The notes: a model not told the origin generated them from the letters alone. A DNA stretch of 64,000 nt from Phocaeicola dorei (GCF_013009555.1 NZ_CP046176.1:4805501-4869500), one strand, 5' to 3'. Counted from the first letter of the stretch, positions 51,263 to 62,344 are shown. Made by a program: numbers and translations.

Positions 51263-52882
51263 TTATTTGCTATATCCCGGATTCTGATCTTCAGGGCCGA
51301 ATGCATCATTTGTTTTAATTTCAGTATCAGGAATAGGATAGCGCTTATGGAAATCTTGAATTGTCCCTGATTCTTTTGCCCAACGGTTACGTTCTTTTAT
51401 CAATTCTACAAATTTATTAGTACGAAGCAAATCAATACGTCTCCAACCTTCGAAACAAAGTTCACGCAAACGTTCATCCATTACTTTATCACGGAATTCA
51501 TCTTTGCTCATTCCCGAATTCCATTTCTTATCTTCTGGCAAGTTTCCTCCCCATGCACGAGTACGAATTTGATTATTCACGATCTGTACTGCTTCCGAAG
51601 TCTGTCCTAATTCATTCAGACATTCAGCATGCAATAATAATATATCAGCATAACGAATCATTGAAAAGTTCTTACCAGAATTCCACATGTTATTAATGCC
51701 AAGCCCTGAAAGAATATCTGTACGATAGTCTTCATATTTCTTTATATGCGGTTCCAATTCATCTGTAGTTCCCGTCCATTGAGTCTTTGACAAATCAGGA
51801 GTTACATATTCAAATGTTCCATCTTCTGAATATTTATTAGTATAATACGTAAAATCATAACGCAATGCTTCTTCTTTACGCAAATCTCCATCTTCCCAAA
51901 TGCCACCTTCTTCTACCGTCTTATAAGCAAAAGGAGTCGGAACTAGAAAGTCGTAACCAGAGAAAGAGCATCCCTGACCAAACCAAGAGTCACATGCACG
52001 AGAACCACAATCAAACTCCCAATAATTACAATCAGGATATACATTATTAAATTGCAACTCAAACAATGACTCTTTTGTATTAGGATTATCATAACGATAC
52101 AAGTCAGCATAATTATTCAGCAATTCATATCGCCCCATATTAATAATAGTCTTAAAACATTCATCAGCCTTGGCAAAATCCCGTAATCCTGTCTCTTCCG
52201 GAGCTGCCATATAAGCCTTTCCTAACATGGCCCATGCAGCCCCAACAGTAGCACGCTGCGGTTCACTATTATAAGACTCAGGCAAATTATTGGTAGCAGT
52301 AATAAAATCATTAATAATATATTCCCATACAGTCTTTAAAGGTTGACGTCCCAAGCCCAATTCATCAGTACGGTTCATATCTATCACAGGGATTTCACCC
52401 CAATACATACTTAATTCAAACATTAATAAACCACGAATAAAGCATGCCTCTCCCATCAACTGTTTAGCACGTTCCGGTTCTTCAGTGGTCATACCCAATG
52501 CATATATAGCTTTAGCAGCTGAAACGACAGCCGGCCAACGGTTGTTCCAAATAGAACTAACCTGAGTAGATGTAGGATTCAACTGTCCATTATATTTATC
52601 CATACCGGCTTGATCGCCTGAAGAAATCAACTGATAATTACCCTGCTGTGTTTCATCTGTCCCCAAATAAGGCATCAATCCATTACGTCCTTCTTTACAG
52701 CCCCTATAACTCTTATACAATCCAAGAACTAAAGGTTCTACATTATCTATTTTTTCAAATACTTGTTCTTCAGTCAAAGATCCCGTAGGTTCTACCTGCA
52801 AAAAATCCGAGCAAGAGGAGGTTTTCAGTGCAAAGGTCAAAGCCAAAGCATATATCGCACTATATCTATATATCTTTTTCAT
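51263..52882 (-). CDS. SusD-like lipoprotein of the HTCS-controlled locus
   Basis: A 539-residue surface glycan-binding protein. The N-terminal signal ends in KTSSC (a somewhat unusual lipobox), followed by SusD hallmarks GSLTEEQVFEKIDNVEPLVL, LRELCFEGWRRIDLLRTNKF and the C-terminal FGPEDQNPGYS. Encoded 45 bases after its SusC partner. Confidence 0.93.
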   Translation of the reverse strand: MKKIYRYSAIYALALTFALKTSSCSDFLQVEPTGSLTEEQVFEKIDNVEPLVLGLYKSYRGCKEGRNGLMPYLGTDETQQGNYQLISSGDQAGMDKYNGQLNPTSTQVSSIWNNRWPAVVSAAKAIYALGMTTEEPERAKQLMGEACFIRGLLMFELSMYWGEIPVIDMNRTDELGLGRQPLKTVWEYIINDFITATNNLPESYNSEPQRATVGAAWAMLGKAYMAAPEETGLRDFAKADECFKTIINMGRYELLNNYADLYRYDNPNTKESLFELQFNNVYPDCNYWEFDCGSRACDSWFGQGCSFSGYDFLVPTPFAYKTVEEGGIWEDGDLRKEEALRYDFTYYTNKYSEDGTFEYVTPDLSKTQWTGTTDELEPHIKKYEDYRTDILSGLGINNMWNSGKNFSMIRYADILLLHAECLNELGQTSEAVQIVNNQIRTRAWGGNLPEDKKWNSGMSKDEFRDKVMDERLRELCFEGWRRIDLLRTNKFVELIKERNRWAKESGTIQDFHKRYPIPDTEIKTNDAFGPEDQNPGYSK

Positions 52883-52927
52883 TGTTGTGTTTTCTTTTAA
52901 AGTTAGACTATTTATTCTATCCTTCCA

Positions 52928-55900
52928 TTAAAAAGCCAAATTAAGACCAAAAGTATACATACGTGTAGGAGGATACCAATCACCAGTTTCCGGATCATAA
53001 CCATTATAATTAGTTAAGCAAAAAAGATTAGAACCAGTGGCATAAACACGCAGGTTAGCCAGTTTCAGAGCATTTATCACTTTAGTTGGGAAAGTATAGG
53101 CCAATGTCAGAGCAGACAAACGCAAGAAAGAAGCTTTCTGTACACTAAAATCCATAGAACTTGCACCATAATGATTATAATCAAAGCCAGCCAACACACG
53201 TGGAAATTCAGCATCTGTATTTTCAGGAGTCCAACGATCCAACAAATCCGTTGATGCGACTCCAGATCCAGTACTTCCAATCAAAGTTTCATACCAAGGA
53301 CTCAATTTTTTAGCCCCATAAGAATAACTGAATACTGCATTTAAAGACAATCCCTTCCAAGAAAAATCTGTAGAAAAACCGCCATAAAACTTAGGATCAG
53401 TGGAACCAATTACAACACGGTCATTTTGATCTATCTGTCCATTATTATCATAATCCAACGGATACAAATCACCAGGATTCACATTATATCCATTCCAATT
53501 TATTTTATTCAAACGATCCATATCAATTTCTTGGGCGATTCCACCTGTTTTCCAAATATAAATTGTGTTACGAGACTCACCAAGGAATAAATTACCTTCT
53601 TTTTGAATATTACGATCACTATCTACATTATATACAACATCATTATCACCATATAATTGAGTTACCTTATTTTTATCCATAGACAATGTAGCTGCAAAAT
53701 TCCATTCAAAATCTTTAGCTCTTACCAAATTGGCATTCAAAGCAAATTCCAAACCTTTGTTTTCAATCGCACCTATATTTTCAATAGTACTGCTGAAACC
53801 AGTAGTCGTAGGCAACGAATGGCTCATTAACAAATCCTTATTTTTTATCAAGAAAGCATCAACAGACAAACGCACTCTATTCTGTAAGAAAGCCATATCT
53901 ACTCCTAAATTCCATTGTTTTTGTTTCTCCCAACTAATATCTGGAGTACCACGTCGCCCATTGGAAACAAAAGAATTCGTATAACCTGTATCGGAAGTAC
54001 CCGTATAGCTGACATTATATAAAGATAAATAGGCAAAATCATCAATATTCTGATTACCAACGATACCAAAACCAGCACGTAACTTTAACTGATCAAAAAT
54101 CGTCTGATTTTTCATGAACTTTTCTTCTGTAATATTCCAAGCTGCAGACACAGACGGAAAAATACCCCACTGATTTCCTTTAGCAAATTTAGAAGAACCG
54201 TCGTAACGCGCTGTCGCCGTCAATAAATATTTACCCGCATAGTTATAGTTAACACGAGCGATATAAGATAATAATGTTTGCTCGGACCAAGCTGTACTTA
54301 AGCCGCGCTGATCTTTTTTATAACCAGATCCCAAACTATGATATCCAAATAAATTAGTGCCAAACCCTGTTGCCGTAGCATTAATATAATTATACGTAGT
54401 CCGTGTAGCACTGGTACCAACCATCGCATTCAACTTATGTTTACCGAAAGAGGCTTCATAAGACAATGAATTATCCCATTGCCATACAGTACGTGTATCT
54501 CTATCATCTTTGGCTTCACCTTGTGTTCCATAACGTTCCGACTCATAAATATCATTCGGGGTATATTTATTTTGCTGCTTTTGAGCATAATCAATAGAGA
54601 AAGTAGAACGCAAGTTTAATCCTTCAATAGGATTGATATTAATATAATTAGAGCTCAACAAGCGATTATACACCAAATCATTATCGACTTTCAAAGAACG
54701 TAATGGATTAAAATTATTTTGGTCAAAAATACCTTGCCAATTTAAAGTTTCAATCTCATCAGAAATTTCCAACATCGGATTAGCACAACGTGCACGATTC
54801 ATTACTCCATCATCAACCAACGTGTTCTCGGTACGTGTAAAAGTTGTATTAGTACCTACTTTCAGCCAGGATTTAATCTGTTGATCCGCATTAATACGTC
54901 CTGTGTATTTTTCTTGTTCAGACTTCTCAATTACACCTTTATTGTCTGTATAACCAAAACTAATATAATAAGAACCTTTATCATTGCCATTCGAAAGACT
55001 TACTACATGATTGTGTTGTACTCCAGTACGGCTCACAGCATCCAGCCAATCATAATTTTTATTATTGTTGTAGGCATCGAATTCATAATCAGCAAAAACA
55101 GTATTCGATCCCATTATCACATCATTGATATAAGCATTGACATCTCCATCAGGATTTGTTTGCATATAACCATTCGTATAGGCCTCCTTTCTAAGTTCAA
55201 ATAATTGACGAGTATTCATAGTTTTTGGAGTATTAGCATAGGTCTGAAAGCCAATCCAGCCATCATAAGAAACTTTACCTTCGCCTTTTTTACCCTTCTT
55301 AGTTGTAATAACAACAACACCGTTGGAACCACGTGAACCATACAGAGCTGTAGCTGATGCATCTTTCAAGACCTCAATAGAAGCCACATCATTCAAATTG
55401 ACTGCATTAAATCCAGAGAATGAATTATCCATAACCATACCATCTACGACATAAATAGGGTCTGTAGATCCATTAATTGTATTAATACCACGAATTTTAA
55501 TAGATGCATCATCCGTAGGACGCGTAGGTTGAGAAATGAACACACCTGCGACACGACCTTGAAGAGCTTGATTTACATTTGTTACTGGTTTTTCTTCCAA
55601 TACTTTAGAACTAACACTGGCAACAGCTCCCGTCAAATCACTCTTCTTCATCGCAGTGCCTACAACAACCACTTCATCTAATGTTTCAGTATCCTCCGAC
55701 ATCACAACTTTGACTGGTTGGTTACCCATTATTTTAACATCTTGTGCAACATATCCTATATAAGAAATATGCAATGTTTCCCCTTTCTGAACTGATAATG
55801 TAAATTTACCATCAAAATTGGTAATAGTCCCATTGGCTGTACCTTTTACCACTACACTTGCACCAATGATAGGTTCGGATGTAACATCCACCACCTGTCC

Positions 55901-55981
55901 TGTAACCGTTATGTTCTGTGCTAGCATATTGCAGCAACAAAACATGATAAGGATTAAATTAATAAGCCTAATTCTTTTCAT
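52928..55981 (-). CDS. SusC-like TonB-dependent transporter of the HTCS-controlled locus
   Basis: A 1017-residue transporter: signal peptide, carboxypeptidase-like Ig domain (about residues 25-105), TonB box and plug starting DEVVVVGTAMKKSDLTGAVA, and barrel ending TFGLNLAF. It has no STN domain, in contrast to the 34833-38138 transporter, consistent with control by the hybrid two-component regulator and not by an ECF/FecR pair. Confidence 0.95.
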   Translation of the reverse strand: MKRIRLINLILIMFCCCNMLAQNITVTGQVVDVTSEPIIGASVVVKGTANGTITNFDGKFTLSVQKGETLHISYIGYVAQDVKIMGNQPVKVVMSEDTETLDEVVVVGTAMKKSDLTGAVASVSSKVLEEKPVTNVNQALQGRVAGVFISQPTRPTDDASIKIRGINTINGSTDPIYVVDGMVMDNSFSGFNAVNLNDVASIEVLKDASATALYGSRGSNGVVVITTKKGKKGEGKVSYDGWIGFQTYANTPKTMNTRQLFELRKEAYTNGYMQTNPDGDVNAYINDVIMGSNTVFADYEFDAYNNNKNYDWLDAVSRTGVQHNHVVSLSNGNDKGSYYISFGYTDNKGVIEKSEQEKYTGRINADQQIKSWLKVGTNTTFTRTENTLVDDGVMNRARCANPMLEISDEIETLNWQGIFDQNNFNPLRSLKVDNDLVYNRLLSSNYININPIEGLNLRSTFSIDYAQKQQNKYTPNDIYESERYGTQGEAKDDRDTRTVWQWDNSLSYEASFGKHKLNAMVGTSATRTTYNYINATATGFGTNLFGYHSLGSGYKKDQRGLSTAWSEQTLLSYIARVNYNYAGKYLLTATARYDGSSKFAKGNQWGIFPSVSAAWNITEEKFMKNQTIFDQLKLRAGFGIVGNQNIDDFAYLSLYNVSYTGTSDTGYTNSFVSNGRRGTPDISWEKQKQWNLGVDMAFLQNRVRLSVDAFLIKNKDLLMSHSLPTTTGFSSTIENIGAIENKGLEFALNANLVRAKDFEWNFAATLSMDKNKVTQLYGDNDVVYNVDSDRNIQKEGNLFLGESRNTIYIWKTGGIAQEIDMDRLNKINWNGYNVNPGDLYPLDYDNNGQIDQNDRVVIGSTDPKFYGGFSTDFSWKGLSLNAVFSYSYGAKKLSPWYETLIGSTGSGVASTDLLDRWTPENTDAEFPRVLAGFDYNHYGASSMDFSVQKASFLRLSALTLAYTFPTKVINALKLANLRVYATGSNLFCLTNYNGYDPETGDWYPPTRMYTFGLNLAF

Positions 55982-56020
55982 AATTTGTAAATTTAAGTAC
56001 GATTTAAAGTTTATATTGGT

Positions 56021-58048
56021 TTATTCTTCCACTTTGAAAATTACAACATCACATGCAGGAACCGTTACTTCCAGATTGGTTTTAGCAGTACTTTCAATGC
56101 CACTCCATAATTCTTTCAGCCTATATTCCTTTGACGAATCCAACCCCAGACGCTCTAAAGCTGTAGTCATCTTCAACTCTTGATCCATATAGTTGAACAC
56201 AGCATAATAAGCCTTACCATCCTTATCCATGCGTACAAACTGATTTTCTGACTTTTCACCATTCCCATCTACAGGATGGAAAGATTCCCCATTGGCTATA
56301 GCATTGATCTCAGCATTAGTCAGATATTTCATCGCCTTCTCCTTCACTTCTTTAGAACCGCCTTTGCTGAAATCATCTCCAGCAATGAAAATTCCTGTAA
56401 TGACCCCCGAAGTAACACGCGCTCTGTTCTCACCATCTGTAGCATCACGCAATACAATATGGTCAGGATCATTAAACTGATAAACCTTATCCTGCCACCA
56501 ACCGTATGAAAGTGCATTCAAGGTATATTCAGTATCCTTCATCTTATTCCACGCATCACAAGCAATTCTTCTAGACTGAGCATAATGAGCAGGAAAAACA
56601 GGAGAAATAGAAAGATTGATATACATATCGCCAAAATATTTGTCAAGCAATTGCATTCCATAGTTATATCCCTGAATACCTGTTTGTATTTCCGGATTAT
56701 ACCATTTGTCAGCCTCCATCGCCCCATGTGTCATAAAATCCATTTTCACATATTCAAAACCTGCCCGATGAAAGAGTTCCGATGTACGCTTCATCATAGC
56801 TTCAATAGCTGGATGGGTAGGATCAACAGCATACGCTCCGTCTAATTCCTGCGGTTTTCCATTTGCATAGAGATACACATCTTTATATTTATACCCCGGA
56901 ATTTCTTTTATTTCACGTTCAGGATTTTTAGCCCAATCAGTAAACGGAGTCCAATAAACGCCGGCTATCTGACCGTTTGCCTTACATCTATCCACAAAAG
57001 CTTTCAACTCCTCTTCTGAAAAACTATTCCAACCAGAATCCAAACCTGTATAAACCAGATTATCCGAATTCACAAAATGATGGGACTGCAAATTCTCTTT
57101 ATAAAAATCAGAAACTTCCAATGCTTTCGGATAGGTCAGATTAAATTGCAACGCTCCCCAGCTGTTCCAGCCAAAAGGAACAGCTTTATCCCAAGCTTTG
57201 GGCGGAGCAATCACAGCATTAGCCTGAGCGTATTCTTCCATGCCTTCACGCCAGTCTTCAAAAAATCCTACTAAAATCTTAGGCGACTTGATTGTCGTAC
57301 CTTTCAATGCACCGTGAGGTTTCGAATCACGCGTTGTCTTATCAGCAACACCCCCATAACATACCAATGAACCTACATTATATATATTACCTTTACCTAT
57401 TGTTATACCTGTTTTCCAAGAATCGTGTTCCACAGAACCTATCACCATAGCTTCACGATCATCATTATTAAATATGGCAGTAACTTCATAACTAGTCAAT
57501 TCTGTAAATGTGAGCGGATGAGATTGGTATCTGATCCAACAGTCATTATCGAAAGGAATGAAAAGCGCACGATTATTTTCACCCTGGTTCAGGACTTCAG
57601 ACATTCGGTCCACATTGACCGGCGCCATATAATTCGAAGCCATTTCAGACGTACTTTCCAAAGTAAAATCTGTCAACACATAATCCTTTGTCGGATATAC
57701 ATAAAAAGATTGAACCAGTACAGGCAAATTATTCCCAGTATAAGTCACCTCATAATGATACCCTTCTCCAAAATGATCATTGATTTTTCTTGTAGAAACA
57801 TGATGCTTTGCATAATCACGAGTCGAAACAACACTGTCGGCCAATTTATAAGCTGCATATACATTATCATAAATAAGCTTAGAGCCTTTGCTGATATCAA
57901 TACCATTAGCGTGAGCATCGTACTCCAAAGACCATTCACCGACATTTAGATTTGCATTTTCAGTACACCCGGACAAAATAAGACCGGAAACACTCAATGC
58001 AGAAACACAGAGAAACAATGATTTTAAAGTTAACCAATTATTCTTCAT
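56021..58048 (-). CDS. Clan GH-D alpha-galactosidase-like lipoprotein (GH27/GH36 type)
   Basis: A 675-residue enzyme with lipoprotein signal (LILSGC, Cys28). Barrel motifs FGWNSWGALQ and GLDSGWNSF resemble GH27/GH36; the candidate nucleophile is Asp437 in YVKMDFMTH. The acid/base is not certain; Asp in RIACDAW is a candidate. Likely surface-exposed and first gene of the operon leading to SusC, SusD, mutarotase, GH2 and esterase (39 bases to SusC). Confidence 0.82.
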   Translation of the reverse strand: MKNNWLTLKSLFLCVSALSVSGLILSGCTENANLNVGEWSLEYDAHANGIDISKGSKLIYDNVYAAYKLADSVVSTRDYAKHHVSTRKINDHFGEGYHYEVTYTGNNLPVLVQSFYVYPTKDYVLTDFTLESTSEMASNYMAPVNVDRMSEVLNQGENNRALFIPFDNDCWIRYQSHPLTFTELTSYEVTAIFNNDDREAMVIGSVEHDSWKTGITIGKGNIYNVGSLVCYGGVADKTTRDSKPHGALKGTTIKSPKILVGFFEDWREGMEEYAQANAVIAPPKAWDKAVPFGWNSWGALQFNLTYPKALEVSDFYKENLQSHHFVNSDNLVYTGLDSGWNSFSEEELKAFVDRCKANGQIAGVYWTPFTDWAKNPEREIKEIPGYKYKDVYLYANGKPQELDGAYAVDPTHPAIEAMMKRTSELFHRAGFEYVKMDFMTHGAMEADKWYNPEIQTGIQGYNYGMQLLDKYFGDMYINLSISPVFPAHYAQSRRIACDAWNKMKDTEYTLNALSYGWWQDKVYQFNDPDHIVLRDATDGENRARVTSGVITGIFIAGDDFSKGGSKEVKEKAMKYLTNAEINAIANGESFHPVDGNGEKSENQFVRMDKDGKAYYAVFNYMDQELKMTTALERLGLDSSKEYRLKELWSGIESTAKTNLEVTVPACDVVIFKVEE

Positions 58049-58128
58049 AATATTATTAGTTTGTCAAAGAGATAAATCTACTTAAGGTTTGCTTTACTGT
58101 TCGGAATTCTTTTCCTTTCAAGCATGGT

Positions 58129-58136
58129 CAAAAGTA
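58129..58136 (-). promoter_or_regulatory. Promoter box of the GH-D/SusC/SusD operon
   Basis: TACTTTTG on the minus strand fits TAnnTTTG; predicted leader about 75 nt to the ATG at 58048. No standard -33 box, as expected for an HTCS-activated promoter. Confidence 0.5.
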
Positions 58137-58168
58137 GGCATATCTTGACAACCTGTTAATATACAAAC

Positions 58169-58244
58169 GCAGCAATAAATAGGATTTTTGCAGCAATGAC
58201 TCATCTGCGTCCGAAGAATCCGCAAATGTGTCATTTTTTGCTGC
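58169..58244. promoter_or_regulatory. Candidate HTCS operator: spaced GCAGCAAT repeats
   Basis: GCAGCAAT occurs at 58169-58176 and 58190-58197, 21 bases apart, with an inverted TTGCTGC at 58238-58244. They lie upstream of the operon promoter and just downstream of the HTCS gene. The second and third copies can also pair (GCAGCAATGAC with GTCATT and GCTGC), so a terminator role for the HTCS gene is an alternative. Confidence 0.45.
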
Positions 58245-58255
58245 ATTTCTTTCAA

Positions 58256-61200
58256 TCAGAGATTCTCCGTCAAATCTATTTTAGCTTTTTCCTTGGATGT
58301 TTGATACTGTTTCTCAAACTCTTTCGGAGTCATTCCGAATTGTTTCAGGAATAATTTACTGAAATAAGATGAAGAGTTTATTCCTACCATATAACAGATA
58401 TCCCCAATACGGTATTTACCTTCCTGAATCAATTCGGCCGCTTTTTTCAAACGGATCAACCGAATGAAATCTATGGGTGAAAGATTAAACAGAATCTTTA
58501 TTTTCCTCAATAAGCTGGAACGGCTCATACATAAGATATCAGCCATACGTTCCACATTGAAATTTTCATCTGAAATATTCTCTTGAATTACATTAATTAC
58601 TTTATTCATAAATTCTTCATCCGCCTTGTTCATCTGCATATTATGCACAGGAAAAAAAGGACGTTTAGAGAATGCCTCACGTTCTTTTCTACGATTGCTG
58701 AGTAAAGACAAAATCTGACTCTTCAAATAATTGAAAGAAAAAGGTTTCTCCACATAAGCTTCCGCTCCTATCTTCAATCCGTTAATTTTACTCTCCAAAT
58801 CGTTCTTGGCGGTAAGGAAAATAACCGGAATATGACACAAATCAATATCCCCCTTTATTTCCTTACATAATTCATAGCCATTCATCACCGGCATCATGAT
58901 ATCACTGATTACCAAATCTATGTGATTACTACGTAAAACATCCAACGCTTCCTGTCCATTCACAGCAGTTTCCACCGTAAACAAAACTTCCAATCGTTCA
59001 AAGATAAAAGATCTCATACTTTCATTGTCCTCTACTAACAATAAAGTATAACCTTTCATTTGGTCTGTTTCTGTTGATGTTTCCTCATCCAATACTTCTA
59101 TATTTTGCTCCACTACCTTCTCTATTTGCTGCCTTACTTCCTCTTTATTCAAAGGAATGATCAAAACAAATGTATTCTCCGGTTGTTCTATATCCAAATA
59201 AAGCCTGCCTTTATGTAAAGTGGCTAGCGAACGAGCTAAAGGTAATCCTATGCCTACTCCCATCCGAACTGTATCCTTCTTCTCCATCTGATAAAAGGGT
59301 TCAAAAATCTGTTGGCTGGACGCTTCAGGTATCTTTTCTCCGTCACTGACAATACGAACTGTAAAATCAGCTTCATCTTGGAATAAATCTATCGTAATGG
59401 TATGACGGGCATATTTCAAAGCATTATTCAACAAATTACTCAATACTTTTGTGATAGCCTCCTTATCTATGGCAGCCATAATTCTTTCTTGGGGAATATG
59501 CTGCAATAACTCTTTCTGCTTTTGCAGAATAGTAGGCTCAAAACGAGCAATCGTTTCATTCAGCAATGCCGTTACATCAACCGTTTCAAATTTCAGTTCA
59601 AATTTGCTCGCCCCTATTTTCTGAAAATCAAGCAACTGTCCAGTCAAATCTAATAATCTCTTGGTATTCTGCCCGATTACTTTCAAATTCTTATTCAATT
59701 TCTGATCCTTGATATCCATTTCCTCAATTGCTTCCAACGGACCATTTATCAATGTCAAGGGCGTGCGCACCTCATGAGCTATTTCAGTAAAGAAACTGAC
59801 TTTTGATTCATAGAGTTCTTTCTCCTTCTCAATTTCAAATAACTTCTGCTTTTCTTCCATCTGTTTCTCTTTGCGTCTTCTATACCAAAAGAACCAGCAA
59901 AGTACAACACAGATTCCCCATATAATATACAGAAAATAAGCCCAGACGGACTGCCACCAAGGAGGCAGAATAACAATGGATAAAGACCGGGTAGCATAAG
60001 GGCCTTCTTTGGCACTATTGGTAGCCCGCACTTGCAAGATATAATCTCCCGGAGGCAGTTTAGCGTAAGAAATATTCTGATTACTCGCTGCCCGTATCCA
60101 GTCTTTGTCCAACGGAACTAATTTATAATAATACTGATTGGACTCCGTAGTAGAATAACTTAATAAAGCAACATCGAAACTAATATTTGCCTGATCATAA
60201 GGTAATATAATTTCATCTGTATGTTCTATACACTTTTTCAAAGGAGAATTAGGAGTGTGAACTGTTATTTCCTGATTATAAATGCTGAACTTTGAAATAT
60301 AAACAGGTGGTAAGAAATTTATTTTCTCTGAAGAGTTAGGATCAAATGCAATCAATCCGTCTATACCACCAAAATAAAACTTACCGTCCTCACCCTTCAA
60401 AGCTGACTTATAATTAAACTGATTCCCTAATAGACCATCTTTAGTGGTATACACCCGTATATCTTTTGATTCCGGATTAAATCTAACCAGTCCACGATTT
60501 GTTCCAAACCATAAATTTGATTGTTCATCTTCCAAGATCTTATAAGCCACATCATCTGGTAAACCGTCTTTGATAGAAAAAGTAGTAAAATCATCCGTTT
60601 GAGAATTATAACAACAAATACCACCACGATCCGTAGAAATCCAAATACGGCCTTTACAATCCTGCATGACAGAACTCACAGAATTAGAGCTCAATGTATT
60701 TTCCTTACCTTCCTCATGAGTATACTTTTTAAAAAGATTCTTATGGGGATCATACTTCCATAACCCACTTCCCATGGAGGCGAACCACATCATTCCATCT
60801 TTATCTTGAAATACATCAAAAATCCAATCAAATCCCACTTCTTCCACTTTGTCAAAATGAAAACTTGTAGGAGCAGCTTTATAAAGTCCCCAGCCTGTAC
60901 CAATCCACTTATATCCTTCATTATCTATAAAAAAAGTATAAACACTTCCTTCTCCTATATTTAACTCCTCAGGAGTATAATGACAAACTTTATTCTCGGG
61001 TAATTGAATCACATCCAATCCTTGCTTAAACAAGCCACAGAACAATTGGCTTCCTTTGACAAACATTCCCAAAGTAACCATATAGTTCCCTTTATCATAA
61101 TCGTTCAATCTCAACCGCCTTACCTTTCCGGAAGCAATATTTAATATGTTCACCCCATCATCTTCAGTGCCAATCCATATGTTACCCTTATTATCAGAAG

Positions 61201-62287
61201 CTATCTCTCTTACCCGTTTCGTTGTTAATGAGTTCCCATCACTCCCAGGTACATATTTATCAAACAATAAATCATGATGAGGCAGATAATCCACCCCGCC
61301 AAACATGGTTCCCAGCCAAATTCCCCCTTCCCGATCTCGGTAAATAGTATAAATAATCTTATCTGACAAACTGAACGGACGCATCAGATCTTGCTTCAAA
61401 TGAACTATTTTATTCTTCCTCTCATTTACAACAAACAAACCTTCGTGAGTTCCCACCCATAGTTCATTGTCAAAACAGGCTACATTACGTACAAATGTAT
61501 GGTTAGCCTCCGGTATATCTATTTTTACCAGCTGATTCGTACCGGGATTATATTTCATTAGTTCCCCTTCATGAATAGCCATTGCAATCCAATCACCATA
61601 ATTACAAATAAAATTAATATTCTTTCCCTTTAACGAACGCCCGGTTTTATCAACACAATATTGTTCAAATTTATCCGTATTTCTATCATATCGAAAAAGT
61701 CCGACTCCCCATGTACCAACCCAAACATCACCATCAGGGCGTACCAAAATACAATCCGGAGCTTCTGTTTTAAAATGCTCTTTGTTGGTTACTTCATAAA
61801 AATAAAGCTTCTCATCCTTATAGCGAAAAACTCCCTGATCAGGAATTACAATCCAAATATTCCCAATAGAATCCGCCACAATATTAGATACCCAATTATT
61901 CATATTCACCCCTTCTTCTGTTTCCATATTCATTGCCGTGAATATATCCAAGGCAGGATTATAACGATAGACTCCTCTATCCGTTCCTACCCATAACTGA
62001 CGTTCCTTATCTTCAAACAAAGCAGAAATATTATGGTTTCCCGTACCGGCTACATAGTCATCACAGTTCATCTGTACAATAGAAGTTCCATCAAAACGGT
62101 TCAAACCATTTTTTGTACCAAACCACATAAACCCGTAACTATCCTGAATGATAGCCTTCACATTACTTTGTGATAGTCCATTCTCACCCGTTATATGAGA
62201 AAAATAAAAATTGGACAATCCCCTATCAACTGCCTGTAATGTAAATACAACATACAAACAACATAAAATGAGCAAAGTCTTTTTCAT
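58256..62287 (-). CDS. Hybrid two-component system sensor/regulator (HTCS)
   Basis: A 1343-residue single-chain regulator. After a signal sequence come about fourteen two-component propeller repeats (GLSQSNVKAIIQDSYGFMWF-type), a Y_Y_Y domain, a transmembrane helix near residues 780-802, HisKA with His838 (AHEVRTPLTL), an ATPase domain (NLLNNALKYA, GVGIGLPLA), a receiver with Asp1129 (VISDIMMP) and a C-terminal AraC helix-turn-helix. It senses a periplasmic oligosaccharide and activates the locus. All phosphorelay residues are intact. Confidence 0.96.
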   Translation of the reverse strand: MKKTLLILCCLYVVFTLQAVDRGLSNFYFSHITGENGLSQSNVKAIIQDSYGFMWFGTKNGLNRFDGTSIVQMNCDDYVAGTGNHNISALFEDKERQLWVGTDRGVYRYNPALDIFTAMNMETEEGVNMNNWVSNIVADSIGNIWIVIPDQGVFRYKDEKLYFYEVTNKEHFKTEAPDCILVRPDGDVWVGTWGVGLFRYDRNTDKFEQYCVDKTGRSLKGKNINFICNYGDWIAMAIHEGELMKYNPGTNQLVKIDIPEANHTFVRNVACFDNELWVGTHEGLFVVNERKNKIVHLKQDLMRPFSLSDKIIYTIYRDREGGIWLGTMFGGVDYLPHHDLLFDKYVPGSDGNSLTTKRVREIASDNKGNIWIGTEDDGVNILNIASGKVRRLRLNDYDKGNYMVTLGMFVKGSQLFCGLFKQGLDVIQLPENKVCHYTPEELNIGEGSVYTFFIDNEGYKWIGTGWGLYKAAPTSFHFDKVEEVGFDWIFDVFQDKDGMMWFASMGSGLWKYDPHKNLFKKYTHEEGKENTLSSNSVSSVMQDCKGRIWISTDRGGICCYNSQTDDFTTFSIKDGLPDDVAYKILEDEQSNLWFGTNRGLVRFNPESKDIRVYTTKDGLLGNQFNYKSALKGEDGKFYFGGIDGLIAFDPNSSEKINFLPPVYISKFSIYNQEITVHTPNSPLKKCIEHTDEIILPYDQANISFDVALLSYSTTESNQYYYKLVPLDKDWIRAASNQNISYAKLPPGDYILQVRATNSAKEGPYATRSLSIVILPPWWQSVWAYFLYIIWGICVVLCWFFWYRRRKEKQMEEKQKLFEIEKEKELYESKVSFFTEIAHEVRTPLTLINGPLEAIEEMDIKDQKLNKNLKVIGQNTKRLLDLTGQLLDFQKIGASKFELKFETVDVTALLNETIARFEPTILQKQKELLQHIPQERIMAAIDKEAITKVLSNLLNNALKYARHTITIDLFQDEADFTVRIVSDGEKIPEASSQQIFEPFYQMEKKDTVRMGVGIGLPLARSLATLHKGRLYLDIEQPENTFVLIIPLNKEEVRQQIEKVVEQNIEVLDEETSTETDQMKGYTLLLVEDNESMRSFIFERLEVLFTVETAVNGQEALDVLRSNHIDLVISDIMMPVMNGYELCKEIKGDIDLCHIPVIFLTAKNDLESKINGLKIGAEAYVEKPFSFNYLKSQILSLLSNRRKEREAFSKRPFFPVHNMQMNKADEEFMNKVINVIQENISDENFNVERMADILCMSRSSLLRKIKILFNLSPIDFIRLIRLKKAAELIQEGKYRIGDICYMVGINSSSYFSKLFLKQFGMTPKEFEKQYQTSKEKAKIDLTENL

Positions 62288-62307
62288 AGCTTGTTCAAAA
62301 TTTGAGT

Positions 62308-62315
62308 CAAAGATA
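62308..62315 (-). promoter_or_regulatory. HTCS promoter box
   Basis: TATCTTTG on the minus strand, 20 bases before the ATG; exact consensus. Confidence 0.55.
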
Positions 62316-62344
62316 AAAGAAAAAAAGGATAAATAATGCCAATA

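Noticed and set aside
58256-62287. HTCS as an RteA/RteB-type ICE regulator
   Set aside because: It is a single-chain propeller sensor lying among glycosidase genes, far outside the ICE end.
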